Of a stretch of 64,000 nt of DNA, positions 57,131 through 64,000 are shown in pieces; position 1 is the first letter of the stretch; every line of letters begins with the position of its first letter. Source of the DNA: Rhodopseudomonas palustris (GTDB taxonomy: Bacteria > Pseudomonadota > Alphaproteobacteria > Rhizobiales > Xanthobacteraceae); NCBI RefSeq assembly GCF_013415845.1, contig NZ_CP058907.1:930001-994000 (forward strand), given 5' to 3'. The notes beneath the pieces were generated by a model that was given only the letters and a program-made list of their open reading frames with translations, had not been told where the DNA came from and did no database searches. The position numbers and the translations under genes were made by a program.

Positions 57131-58528
57131 TCAGCGACCTCTCAACCTCTCCAACATTTCCCCGGTCGCAAATCCATCCGCCGGGGCGCCGATCGAGGCC
57201 TGGAAATTCCGCAGCGCGCTGCGGGTTTCGGAGCCGAACTGGCCGTCGGGGGTGCCGCGGTAGAAGCCGCGCTGGGCGAGGAGTTGTTGCAATTCCAGCT
57301 TCTCGGTGCGGGACAGGGCGCGCTCCTGGCGCGGCCACTCCTGGACGAATGGGGCGCCGCCGCGCAGCCGGTCAGCGAAATGGCCGATCGCCAGCGCGTA
57401 GGCCTCGGCCGGGTTGTACTTCATGATTACCCGGAAATTGGTGAGCATCAGGAAGCCTGGACCTGCGGCGCCGGCGGGGGCGAGCAGGTAGGCCTTTTCG
57501 TTCGAGCGCGGGAACGGCTGGCCGCCCGCGCGGCGCAGGCCCATCTGCTCCCATTGGGCCAGCGTCTGTGTCTGGCGGCGGTCGGCCAGCATGTAGTTGA
57601 AGCCGCGGGGCACCACGACCTCGTAGCCCCAACTCTGGCCGGTCTGCCAGCCGTCCTTCTTCAGGTTGTTGGCGGTCGACGCGATCAGGTCGTAGGGATT
57701 GTCGACGACGTCGCGGCGGCCGTCGCCGTCGGCGTCGACCGCGAAGCGCTTGAACGCGGTCGGCATGAATTGCGTCGGCCCGAATGCGCCGGCCCATGAG
57801 CCGCGCAGCTGCTCGGGACGCAGGTCGCCGCGATGCAGGATCTCCAGCGCGGTGAGGAATTCGTCCTTGAAGTACGCCTGGCGGCGGCCGACGCAGGCCA
57901 GCGTCGCGGTCGAGTTCACCACATAGCGATCGCCCATCTGGGTCGAATAGTTCGATTCGATTCCCCAGATCGATGCGATGATGTAGCGGTCGACGCCGTA
58001 GGCGCGCTCGACCGCATCGAACTGCGGCTTGTACTGCGCCAGAATTTCGCGGCCCTTGGCGAGGCGGGTGTCGTTGACCAGGATGTCGAGATAATCCCAG
58101 ATCGATTTGGTGAACTCCGGCTGCGAATCCATCAGGTCCATCAGCCGCAGGTCGGGCGACAGGCCGGCGGTGTAGCGCTCGAACGACTCGCGGGAGATGC
58201 CGCGGCGCGCCGCGTCCGGCCACATCGCGGCGACGCAATTGTCGAAGTTCGCCGCGGCCTCGCGGATTGCCGCCGCGGTCATCAGCGGATGGCCCGAAGC
58301 CCCGTCCTCGCCGCTCCATGGCTGCACGGCGGAGCTACCGCCTGAGGGCGCGCCAGCGCCGGGTGCAGCCGGGCGGCTCGGCGACGGATTGCCGAAAATG
58401 CTGTCGAGGAAGTTCAGAGGATTGCCGGATTGCGCCTGCGCCGCCGTGGCCGAAAGCGCCACGCCGCCGAACCATGCCGCGAGCGCGGCGGCTGCCAGCC
58501 GGTTGTGTCCCGTCATCGTCGATTGCAT
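57131..58528 (-). CDS. Lytic murein transglycosylase, MltB family, with peptidoglycan-binding domain
   Basis: Cleaves the glycan strands of peptidoglycan. The 465-residue precursor has a signal peptide (cleavage near 32, TAAQAQ), a Pro/Gly-rich linker, an SLT_2/MltB catalytic domain (about 85-385) with catalytic glutamate E191 in WGIESNYS and the later GAFGPTQFMPTAFKRFAVDADGDGRRD (in parts), and a C-terminal PG_binding_1 domain (about 405-465; LLAQRGFYRGTPDGQFGSETRSALR). It acts in the periplasm during wall remodelling. ATG at 58528; an internal ATG at 58516 is possible. Confidence 0.95.
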   Translation of the reverse strand: MQSTMTGHNRLAAAALAAWFGGVALSATAAQAQSGNPLNFLDSIFGNPSPSRPAAPGAGAPSGGSSAVQPWSGEDGASGHPLMTAAAIREAAANFDNCVAAMWPDAARRGISRESFERYTAGLSPDLRLMDLMDSQPEFTKSIWDYLDILVNDTRLAKGREILAQYKPQFDAVERAYGVDRYIIASIWGIESNYSTQMGDRYVVNSTATLACVGRRQAYFKDEFLTALEILHRGDLRPEQLRGSWAGAFGPTQFMPTAFKRFAVDADGDGRRDVVDNPYDLIASTANNLKKDGWQTGQSWGYEVVVPRGFNYMLADRRQTQTLAQWEQMGLRRAGGQPFPRSNEKAYLLAPAGAAGPGFLMLTNFRVIMKYNPAEAYALAIGHFADRLRGGAPFVQEWPRQERALSRTEKLELQQLLAQRGFYRGTPDGQFGSETRSALRNFQASIGAPADGFATGEMLERLRGR

Positions 58529-58714
58529 CCCACCTGTTGCGAGGCCCCCGGGGGGCAGGAGGCGCCGTGATGGTTTCCATCAGCTTAACAAAGCGGCTTT
58601 TTGCCGTCCGGTCGCCCGTGCCCGTACCGAGTTTTCAGGTGCGCCGGTGGCCCTTGACGGCGGACGCGATCGCCGGAGGATGGCGGGCAAATGCGCGTGG
58701 GAATGGGATTTGAG

Positions 58715-59347
58715 ATGCTCGGCATTCACGACTTCTGGCTGTTCGTCGCCTCCGGGCTGCTGCTCAATGTCACGCCCGGGCCTGACACGGCCTTCATCGT
58801 CGGCCGCGGCCTACAGTTCGGCTGGCGCGGAGGGGCGGCTGCGGCGCTCGGCGTCGGCGCCGGCTGCCTGGTGCATGTCGCTGCCGCCGCTGTCGGACTG
58901 TCTGCCCTGCTGATGGCGTCGACGCTGGCGTTCAGCGTGCTCAAGTGGGTCGGCGCCGCCTATCTGATCTGGCTGGGGGCACGGATGCTGCTGTCGAAGC
59001 CGAGCGATTTCACCGCCAACGCAGGCGCTGCCCCGACGCTGTCGATGCCCGCGGTGTTTCGCCAGGGCATGCTCACCAATGTGCTGAACCCCAAGGTGGC
59101 GCTGTTCTTTCTCGCCTTTCTGCCGCAGTTCGTCGCGGCCGATGCGCCCAACAAGGCGCTGGCGTTTCTGGTGCTCGGGCTGATCTTCGTGGTCAACGGC
59201 ACGCTGTATTGCCTGGCGCTCGCCGCCTTCGCGGCGCGTGCGGCCGATCGGCTGCGCCGCTCCGGCACGGTGCTGCAATGGATCAATCGCGGCCTTGGCG
59301 CGCTGTTCGTCGCGCTCGGCATCCGGGTGGCGCTGGCTCGCACTTGA
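58715..59347 (+). CDS. LysE/RhtB-family exporter
   Basis: A 210-residue membrane protein with about six helices; exports amino acids or related molecules. The N-terminal LFVASGLLLNVTPGPDTAFIVGRGLQFGWRGG is the LysE/RhtB signature, and MLTNVLNPKVALFFLAFLPQF marks the middle. The ATG at 58715 gives the normal family length; 58691 and 58703 are alternatives. It is divergent from the transglycosylase gene and convergent with the TauE-type gene (59364-60131). Substrate unknown. Confidence 0.92.
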   Translation: MLGIHDFWLFVASGLLLNVTPGPDTAFIVGRGLQFGWRGGAAAALGVGAGCLVHVAAAAVGLSALLMASTLAFSVLKWVGAAYLIWLGARMLLSKPSDFTANAGAAPTLSMPAVFRQGMLTNVLNPKVALFFLAFLPQFVAADAPNKALAFLVLGLIFVVNGTLYCLALAAFAARAADRLRRSGTVLQWINRGLGALFVALGIRVALART

Positions 59348-59363
59348 ACCGGCGGCGCTCTGC

Positions 59364-60131
59364 TTAGCCGAACAGCTTCACCAGAGTGGTGGCGGCGAGA
59401 TACAGGCCGAGCCCGATCAGGGCGATCAGGAACCAGCGCCGGAACGTCTCGGGATGCATCCGAGTGCGCACCGCCTGGCCGCCGAACATGCCGGCGAACG
59501 CGGCCACCAGCGCGATCAGCCCGGGCAGCGCGGTTGCGGTCGACAGCAGGCCGGCGTCGGTGAGGTTGACGGCCAGCGCCAGCGTCGCCGTGGTGAAGAA
59601 CACGCCGAGCGCCTGCACCAGCTCGTCCTTCTCCATCCCGATCGCCTGTAGATAGGGCATCGAGGGAATCACCTGCACGCCGGTCGCCGCCGAGATCACG
59701 CCGGTGACCAGCCCGACCGGACCGCCGATCCATTTCTCGCGGCTCGGCGCGAGGTGGAAGCTGCGTTTGCTGAGGCCGAGAATGCCGTAGGCCACCAGCA
59801 GCACGCCGAGCACCAGCGAACCGTAGCGGGCATAGGGGCCGGTCATCAGCCCGGCGCCGAGACGAATGCCGATCACGGTGCCCAGCAGCAGCGGCCACAG
59901 CCGGCGTAGGATGTCGCGCAGATAGCTGCCGACGAAGGTCTGCCAGATGTTGGTGACGATCGCCGGCACGATTACGATGGCAACCGCCTGAGCCGGCGGC
60001 ATCGCGATGGCGAGCAATCCGATCGACACCGTCGGCAAGCCAAGGCCGATGACGCCTTTGATGAATCCGGCGAACGCGAAGACCGCAGCGATGATCAGGA
60101 GAAACGGATCGAACACCGCCGCAGCTTGCAC
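59364..60131 (-). CDS. TauE/SafE-family membrane transporter
   Basis: A 255-residue protein with about eight hydrophobic helices in two halves, each with the family pattern (FAGFIKGVIGLGLPTVSIGLLAIAMPP and the later GLVTGVISAATGVQVIPSMPYLQAIGM). This family exports or imports sulfur-containing or other organic anions such as sulfoacetate. GTG start at 60131. It ends 16 bases from the convergent LysE-type gene. Specificity unknown. Confidence 0.9.
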   Translation of the reverse strand: MQAAAVFDPFLLIIAAVFAFAGFIKGVIGLGLPTVSIGLLAIAMPPAQAVAIVIVPAIVTNIWQTFVGSYLRDILRRLWPLLLGTVIGIRLGAGLMTGPYARYGSLVLGVLLVAYGILGLSKRSFHLAPSREKWIGGPVGLVTGVISAATGVQVIPSMPYLQAIGMEKDELVQALGVFFTTATLALAVNLTDAGLLSTATALPGLIALVAAFAGMFGGQAVRTRMHPETFRRWFLIALIGLGLYLAATTLVKLFG

Positions 60132-60163
60132 ACTCGCCGAGCTTCACACAACCCGTGGTCTGC

Positions 60164-60595
60164 TCATGGCTGTGCGGCAGCAGCGCCACCTGCATACTGC
60201 GCCGCGTAGTTCGCGCTCCGCGGAATCGGCTTGATGATGTCGATCAGCACGCCGTTCGGATCGGCGGTGATGAAGTGACGCTGGCCGAAATCCTCGTCGC
60301 GCAGCGTCAGCAGGATCGGCAGACCGGCCTGCTGCAGCCGGTCATATTCACTGTCCGGATCGTCGACTTCGAAGTTCAGAATCAGGCCCGACACCTGGCC
60401 GCGGCCGGCGGCGGGAATCGTCGAATGCTGGCCGTCGAGGATCGCCAGATTGACGGCAGGATCTTCAGTCGACTGCAGGTGGACGTACCAGTCTGCTTCG
60501 AACAGCGGACGGAAGCCGAAATGCCGGCAATAGAACGCTGCCGTCGTGGCGACGTCCGACGTCATGATCACCGGATAGTAGCTGGTCGATCGCAT
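60164..60595 (-). CDS. VOC-family (glyoxalase/bleomycin-resistance fold) protein
   Basis: A 143-residue protein of the vicinal oxygen chelate superfamily: two beta-alpha-beta-beta-beta modules ([36 protein letters not shown] in parts, and [22 protein letters not shown]). It may be a metal-dependent enzyme or a binding protein; substrate unknown. GAGGAA precedes the ATG at 60595. It is divergent from a TetR regulator (60658-61242) across 62 bases that contain repeated TGTATGTAT motifs, so it is probably the regulator's target. Confidence 0.9.
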   Translation of the reverse strand: MRSTSYYPVIMTSDVATTAAFYCRHFGFRPLFEADWYVHLQSTEDPAVNLAILDGQHSTIPAAGRGQVSGLILNFEVDDPDSEYDRLQQAGLPILLTLRDEDFGQRHFITADPNGVLIDIIKPIPRSANYAAQYAGGAAAAQP

Positions 60596-60620
60596 CGCTT
60601 TCCTCCTCGCCAACAAAAAG

Positions 60621-60659
60621 ATACAGTGTGTATGTATAAAACATGCAGGCTGTATGTAT
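60621..60659. promoter_or_regulatory. Candidate operator shared by the TetR and VOC genes
   Basis: ATACA/GTG/TGTAT is a perfect inverted repeat at 60621-60633. TGTATGTAT occurs at 60629-60637 and again at 60651-60659, the second copy running into the TetR start codon. The spacing and symmetry suit a TetR-family dimer that represses both divergent genes. Confidence 0.6.
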
Positions 60660-61242
60660 GAAGGCGACGAAGCGACGCAGCAATCCCGAACGGTCCGGCG
60701 CCACCCAGGCAGCGCTGATCGCAGCAGCGCGAGAGGCGTTTGTGGCCCGCGGCTATGCGGAGACCAGCACGCCGGATCTGGTGGAAGCTGCTGGCGTCAC
60801 TCGCGGTGCGCTGTATCACCACTTCGCCGACAAGCAGGCGCTGTTCCGGGCTGTCGTTGAAGCCGAATCCGCAGCAGTAGCGGCTGAGGTCGAGGCCGGT
60901 GCCGCGGACGGCGCGGCGATCGAGACGCTTCTTTCTGGGGGCGAGGCGTATCTCGCCGCGATGGCGGTGCCGGGCCGCACGCGTCTGCTGCTGATCGAGG
61001 CACCTGCTGTGCTCGGCCGCGCTGAAGCCGACGCGATCGATGCGCGGCACGGCGTCAGGACGCTGCGGGAGGGCTTGAGGGCGGCGATCGAGCAGAAAGC
61101 GATCGCGCCGATTCCGGTCGAGGCGGCAGCGAAGCTGCTCGGCGCGGCGTTCGATCGTGCCGCGCTGGAGATCGCGCACGGCGGCGATCGCGAGAGTTGC
61201 CTTGCTGTGCTGCGGGCCCTGATCGAAGGGCTGCGGCGATGA
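60658..61242 (+). CDS. TetR-family transcriptional regulator
   Basis: A 194-residue repressor. The N-terminal helix-turn-helix (about 15-60) reads [48 protein letters not shown] in pieces, the classic TetR pattern; the C-terminal helical domain binds an unknown ligand. The ATG at 60658 is preferred over 60643 (MQAVCM) because the latter lies within the putative operator. It likely represses the divergent VOC gene and itself. Confidence 0.93.
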   Translation: MKATKRRSNPERSGATQAALIAAAREAFVARGYAETSTPDLVEAAGVTRGALYHHFADKQALFRAVVEAESAAVAAEVEAGAADGAAIETLLSGGEAYLAAMAVPGRTRLLLIEAPAVLGRAEADAIDARHGVRTLREGLRAAIEQKAIAPIPVEAAAKLLGAAFDRAALEIAHGGDRESCLAVLRALIEGLRR

Positions 61243-61257
61243 CGGCTAAGGCGTGGT

Positions 61258-62040
61258 TCAGGCGTTGAGGATCTTCATCGCGGCTTCGTGCACGCGTTTG
61301 TCGCCGGCGGCGACGATGCGGCCGCCATTCTGCGCTGGCTTGCCGTCCCAGGTGGTGATGATGCCGCCGGCGCCGGTGATGATCGGGATCAGCGCCGCGA
61401 CGTCGTAGGGCTTCAGCTCGGTCTCGATCACCAGATCGAGCTGACCGGCGGCCAGCATACAATAGGAATAGCAGTCGCCGCCGTAGCGGGTCAGCCGCGC
61501 CTCGGCCTGCACCTTCTCGAAGATGCCGCGATCACCGTCATTCATCAGCAGCGGCGAGGTGGTGAACAGCGTAGCGTCCTTGATGGCGGCGCAGCGGCGC
61601 ACGCCGAGCTTGCGCTCGCCGGACGGGCCTTTGTACGTCGCCGAACCATTGTCGCCGGAGAAGCGTTCGCCAATGAAGGGCTGATGCATCATGCCGAACA
61701 CCGGCGCGCCCTTGTGCAGCAGCGCGATCAGTGTGCCCCACACTGGAAAGCCGGCGATGAAGGATTTGGTGCCGTCGATCGGATCCAGCACCCAGACGTA
61801 ATCGGCGTCCTCGCGCTCGTTGCCGAACTCTTCGCCGATGATGCCGTGCTGGGGAAAGCTCGCCTTGATCAGCCGGCGCATCACCGCCTCGGCGGCGCGA
61901 TCGGCCTCGGTCACTGGGTCGAAATCACGGCCGGGCTGCTTGTTGTCGATCGTGAGCGATGTGCGGAAGAACGGCAGGATGGTGTCGCCCGACGAGGTCG
62001 CAAGGCGGCCGATAAAGGCGGCGAAATCGATGACCGTCAC
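61258..62040 (-). CDS. hisN: Histidinol-phosphatase, inositol-monophosphatase type
   Basis: Removes phosphate from histidinol phosphate in histidine synthesis; the family also hydrolyses inositol phosphates. The 260-residue product has the metal motifs GEEFG (69-73), DPIDGTKS (86-93) and a C-terminal aspartate in PYDVAALIPIITGAGG. The GTG at 62040 is chosen over longer frames because AAGGA lies seven bases upstream and the N-terminus MTVIDFAAFIGRLAT matches the known family start. An MmgR/suhB-type small RNA gene lies upstream; that RNA family was first noted near suhB-like genes. Substrate assignment rests on the HisN-like sequence. Confidence 0.9.
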   Translation of the reverse strand: MTVIDFAAFIGRLATSSGDTILPFFRTSLTIDNKQPGRDFDPVTEADRAAEAVMRRLIKASFPQHGIIGEEFGNEREDADYVWVLDPIDGTKSFIAGFPVWGTLIALLHKGAPVFGMMHQPFIGERFSGDNGSATYKGPSGERKLGVRRCAAIKDATLFTTSPLLMNDGDRGIFEKVQAEARLTRYGGDCYSYCMLAAGQLDLVIETELKPYDVAALIPIITGAGGIITTWDGKPAQNGGRIVAAGDKRVHEAAMKILNA

Positions 62041-62374
62041 GGAGCGATCCTTTGCGAGCATTGCGGGCGGGACATGGAACCGCACCATCATCCTAGACGG
62101 GAGCGGCCGAACCCTTGCTCCTTTATTATGGCGGGAGACTCCCGGTCCATAGTCTGAATCGTCGGCAATAAGCCGCACTCACAGCTTTGAAGCGGCTTGC
62201 GGCGCTGCCGGAACCAAGTGCGACAAGAGCGCTCGGAATCGTCCGAAGACGCGGTGCGGGCTTTGGTCGCGACCGCGTCCATCTCATTGATCTACCTCAA
62301 ATAATTTTAGCCGTTCCGCGGCGCGGACGGTGCTCTGACATGCGTTTTTTGCATGGAAAATCGCCTGAAAACAC

Positions 62375-62403
62375 TTGCGTTTTGTGCGGCGCGATCGCAT
62401 ATT
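62375..62403 (+). promoter_or_regulatory. Promoter of the MmgR-like small RNA
   Basis: TTGCGT (62375-62380) and CATATT (62398-62403) spaced 17 bases apart resemble a housekeeping -35/-10 pair and would start transcription near 62410. Confidence 0.55.
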
Positions 62404-62409
62404 GTTGCG

Positions 62410-62500
62410 GTGCGGTAGCGCCTCGCGCTATCGCTGCCCTCCTTGGGCGTTTCCTCCCTAGACTTGGGCCGCTTGCCATCGCAAGCGGCCCTTTTTTCTT
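62410..62500 (+). ncRNA. mmgR: MmgR/suhB-motif-like small RNA
   Basis: A short transcript unit upstream of hisN. From a plausible promoter (62375-62403) it carries a small hairpin GCCC/TCCTT/GGGC (62436-62448), the unpaired anti-Shine-Dalgarno-like GTTTCCTCCCTAGACTTGG, and a very strong terminator: GGGCCGCTTGC/CATC/GCAAGCGGCCC (62466-62491) followed by TTTTTTCTTTT. This is the layout of the alphaproteobacterial MmgR (alpha-r8, suhB motif) RNA, which in Sinorhizobium affects polyhydroxybutyrate granules. The start is inferred; a covariance search would settle it. The rest of the 62041-62738 gap holds no gene. Confidence 0.75.
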
Positions 62501-62738
62501 TTCGGATTGTCTTTTCTTTGGATCGCCGCTCGGCATGGCCGGCGGCTCCGTCTGCTTGCGGGTGGCCGCTTGCGCTTCGCCAGCAGCCACCGTGATTGCG
62601 GATTGTTCGTCGGCTCTTCTCGGCCGCAGCCTAATTCGCTCTTGGCCTTGCCACCAGTCGGAGAGTGAGAACGCCGTCCAGAAGGCCGTGGAGCCCGGTT
62701 TTTTTAAGAGGTGCAGCCCTGACGCGAGCGATCGTCTG

Positions 62739-62909
62739 CTAGCCGCCGGTGAGGCCGTCCTTCACCGAGGTGAAAGTGGAATTCAGTTTGTCACCGAGCC
62801 CGGTGACGGCGGTGATGATCGCCAGCGAGATGCCGGCGGCGATCAGCCCGTATTCAATAGCGGTGGCGCCGGATTCTTCCGACAAGAATTTCAGAACAAG
62901 ACGCTTCAC
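62739..62909 (-). CDS. Flp/Fap-type pilin (type IVb), orphan
   Basis: A 56-residue ORF read from GTG at 62909, with GGAG seven bases upstream. VKRLVLKFLSEESGATAIEYG is followed by LIAAGISLAIITAVTGLGDKL and a short tail: the class IVb pilin pattern with the prepilin cleavage site before ATAIEYG-type residues and a single hydrophobic helix. It would be assembled by a Tad/CpaF-type secretion system, but no tad or cpa genes are visible in the window, so it is an isolated pilin copy or its machinery is elsewhere. Confidence 0.88.
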   Translation of the reverse strand: MKRLVLKFLSEESGATAIEYGLIAAGISLAIITAVTGLGDKLNSTFTSVKDGLTGG

Positions 62910-63059
62910 GTTGTTCTCCCAGGATAGCCTGCGGTTTGGAGTTCACAACCGAAGATTGCAGGTTCCGCGTTAATGCGGGCTGAATCGGTTCCCGTCTTTG
63001 TGGTTAAAGATTGATGGCATGGGATGAGCGAGAAGACAGCGGCCCGGCCGCCCGCCTGT

Positions 63060-63947
63060 TTACTCTGCCGCCGCCTGAAAGGGGCGGAGATCGTCCAGCG
63101 GTATCTCGGCCAGCCTCTCGGCGAGGCGGCTGAAATCCTCCGCCACGGTGGCAAAGCGGTCGCTGCGCAGCCGCAGCCGCTCGTCCATGTAGATCGCCCG
63201 GTTGAGCTCGACCTGCACGGTGTGCAGCCCGGTGGCCGGGCTGCCGTAATGCTCGGTGATGAAGCCGCCCGCATAAGGCTTGTTGCGACCGGTCGAATAG
63301 CCGCGCGCCGCCATCGTCTCTTCGATCACGGTGGCGATCAGCGGCGAGCAACTGGTGCCGTAGCGATCGCCGATCACCACGTCCGGCCGTTTCGGCTCGT
63401 CGCGCGAGATGCCGACCGACGGCATCGAATGGCAGTCGACCAGGATCACCGAGCCGAACTGCTGGTGCGCCTGGTTGATCAGCCGGCGCAGCGCGCGGTG
63501 ATACGGCTTGTACAGCGTCTCGATCCGGCCGAGCGCGTCATCGATGTGGATGCGCTCGTGGTAGATCTCCTGGCCGTCGCCGACCACACGCGGGATCGTG
63601 CCCAGCCCGCCGGCGACCCGCATCGAGCGGGTGTTGGCAAAACTCGGCAGCCGGCCGTTGAACATCCTGGGATCGAGTTCGTAAGGCTCGCGATTGACGT
63701 CGATATAGGAGCGCGGGAAATGCACCCGGACCACCGAAAAGCCGTCGTGAATCAGGTGGCCGATCAGCTCGTCCATGAACGAATCTTCGGAGCGCTGCAG
63801 CGCTTCGAGATCGATCCGCGAGGCGTTCAGGAAGGCGTTCGGATAGACCGAGCCGGAATGCGGCGAATTGAAAATGATCGGGGCGCGCCAGACCGCCGGT
63901 TCGGCGATCTCGAAGGCGGGGGAGAACTCACCGTCGAACTCGGTCAT
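63060..63947 (-). CDS. N-formylglutamate amidohydrolase
   Basis: A 295-residue zinc hydrolase of the FGase family (HutG-type), releasing formate from N-formylglutamate in histidine degradation or acting on related N-formyl compounds. Motifs are FNSPHSGSVYP near residue 30, FPRSYIDVNREPYELDPRMF (in parts) and LVDCHSMPS with the second metal ligand region; GGFITEHYGSP lies later. The start at 63947 gives MTEFDGEFSPAFEI. No hut genes are adjacent, so the pathway context is open; hisN 1 kb away concerns synthesis, not breakdown. The 53 bases to the window end hold nothing visible. Confidence 0.93.
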   Translation of the reverse strand: MTEFDGEFSPAFEIAEPAVWRAPIIFNSPHSGSVYPNAFLNASRIDLEALQRSEDSFMDELIGHLIHDGFSVVRVHFPRSYIDVNREPYELDPRMFNGRLPSFANTRSMRVAGGLGTIPRVVGDGQEIYHERIHIDDALGRIETLYKPYHRALRRLINQAHQQFGSVILVDCHSMPSVGISRDEPKRPDVVIGDRYGTSCSPLIATVIEETMAARGYSTGRNKPYAGGFITEHYGSPATGLHTVQVELNRAIYMDERLRLRSDRFATVAEDFSRLAERLAEIPLDDLRPFQAAAE

Positions 63948-64000
63948 TTTCGTCCGCCACCCGTCAAATCCGCCGGTCTCCTGCCTGTGCGACAGCGCGT

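Noticed and set aside
62287..62300. FNR-like TTGAT-CTAC-CTCAA upstream of the sRNA
   Set aside because: One arm is mismatched and it lies more than 120 bases from the likely start; chance is as likely.

Overview
The window is GC-rich (roughly two thirds G+C by eye) and looks like a chromosomal segment of a purple non-sulfur alphaproteobacterium of the Rhodopseudomonas palustris / Bradyrhizobium group. The basis is the ALA-synthase (C4) route to heme, a FixK/FNR box in front of hemA, homospermidine synthase, a candidate speF-type leader RNA, an MmgR-like small RNA, a ROSE-type heat-shock leader, an Omp31-family porin and several dispersed palindromic repeat families. The genus assignment is inference from gene content.

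Layout. 1-7.4 kb: SSF-type sensor kinase (partial), hemA, an MBL-fold hydrolase, a chemotaxis receptor and an outer-membrane protein, all on the minus strand. 7.7-13.9 kb: a plus-strand zinc locus headed by a Zur-type operator. It holds a small His-rich membrane protein, an AztABC-like zinc ABC transporter, a COG0523 GTPase and a WD40 protein; MgtC and a proline-rich protein follow. 14.2-20 kb: polyamine genes (homospermidine synthase, ornithine/lysine decarboxylase with a long structured leader) with rnk, a RidA protein, GNAT and two small membrane proteins. 20.1-27 kb: M3 peptidase, DUF1007 and NicO metal exporter, hemH, then an SPFH/NfeD pair. 27-41 kb: AraC-type regulator, kdsD, a beta-barrel protein, a BASS transporter, a sulfonate/nitrate-type ABC importer, a diguanylate cyclase, galU, a lipase-like hydrolase and a heat-inducible hsp20. 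41.5-47.9 kb: gltB and gltD. 47.9-52.1 kb: the accessory region. 52.1-64 kb: two SDRs, DUF459, a dapA homologue, a lytic transglycosylase, LysE and TauE transporters, a VOC/TetR pair, hisN, an sRNA, an orphan Flp pilin and an N-formylglutamate amidohydrolase.

The accessory region is the part most unlike its surroundings. It has a lone DUF559 nuclease-like gene, then a two-gene module of distinctly lower G+C: a P-loop ATPase resembling the Sll1717 family followed five bases later by a three-TM protein. The module is bracketed by a dense patch of dispersed palindromic repeats and by a 400-bp hairpin-rich GC block without a credible gene. It is the best candidate for an undescribed, possibly defence-related, system, but its function is not shown by the sequence.

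Regulatory and RNA signals are the other strength of the window: a perfect FNR/FixK box (hemA), a Zur box (zinc operon), an RpoH promoter plus ROSE-like leader (hsp20), a multi-hairpin decarboxylase leader, a TetR operator and an MmgR-type sRNA with its promoter and terminator. One palindromic repeat lies inside the NicO reading frame. No transposase, CRISPR array, tRNA or rRNA was found. Coordinates assume the start codons argued in each entry.
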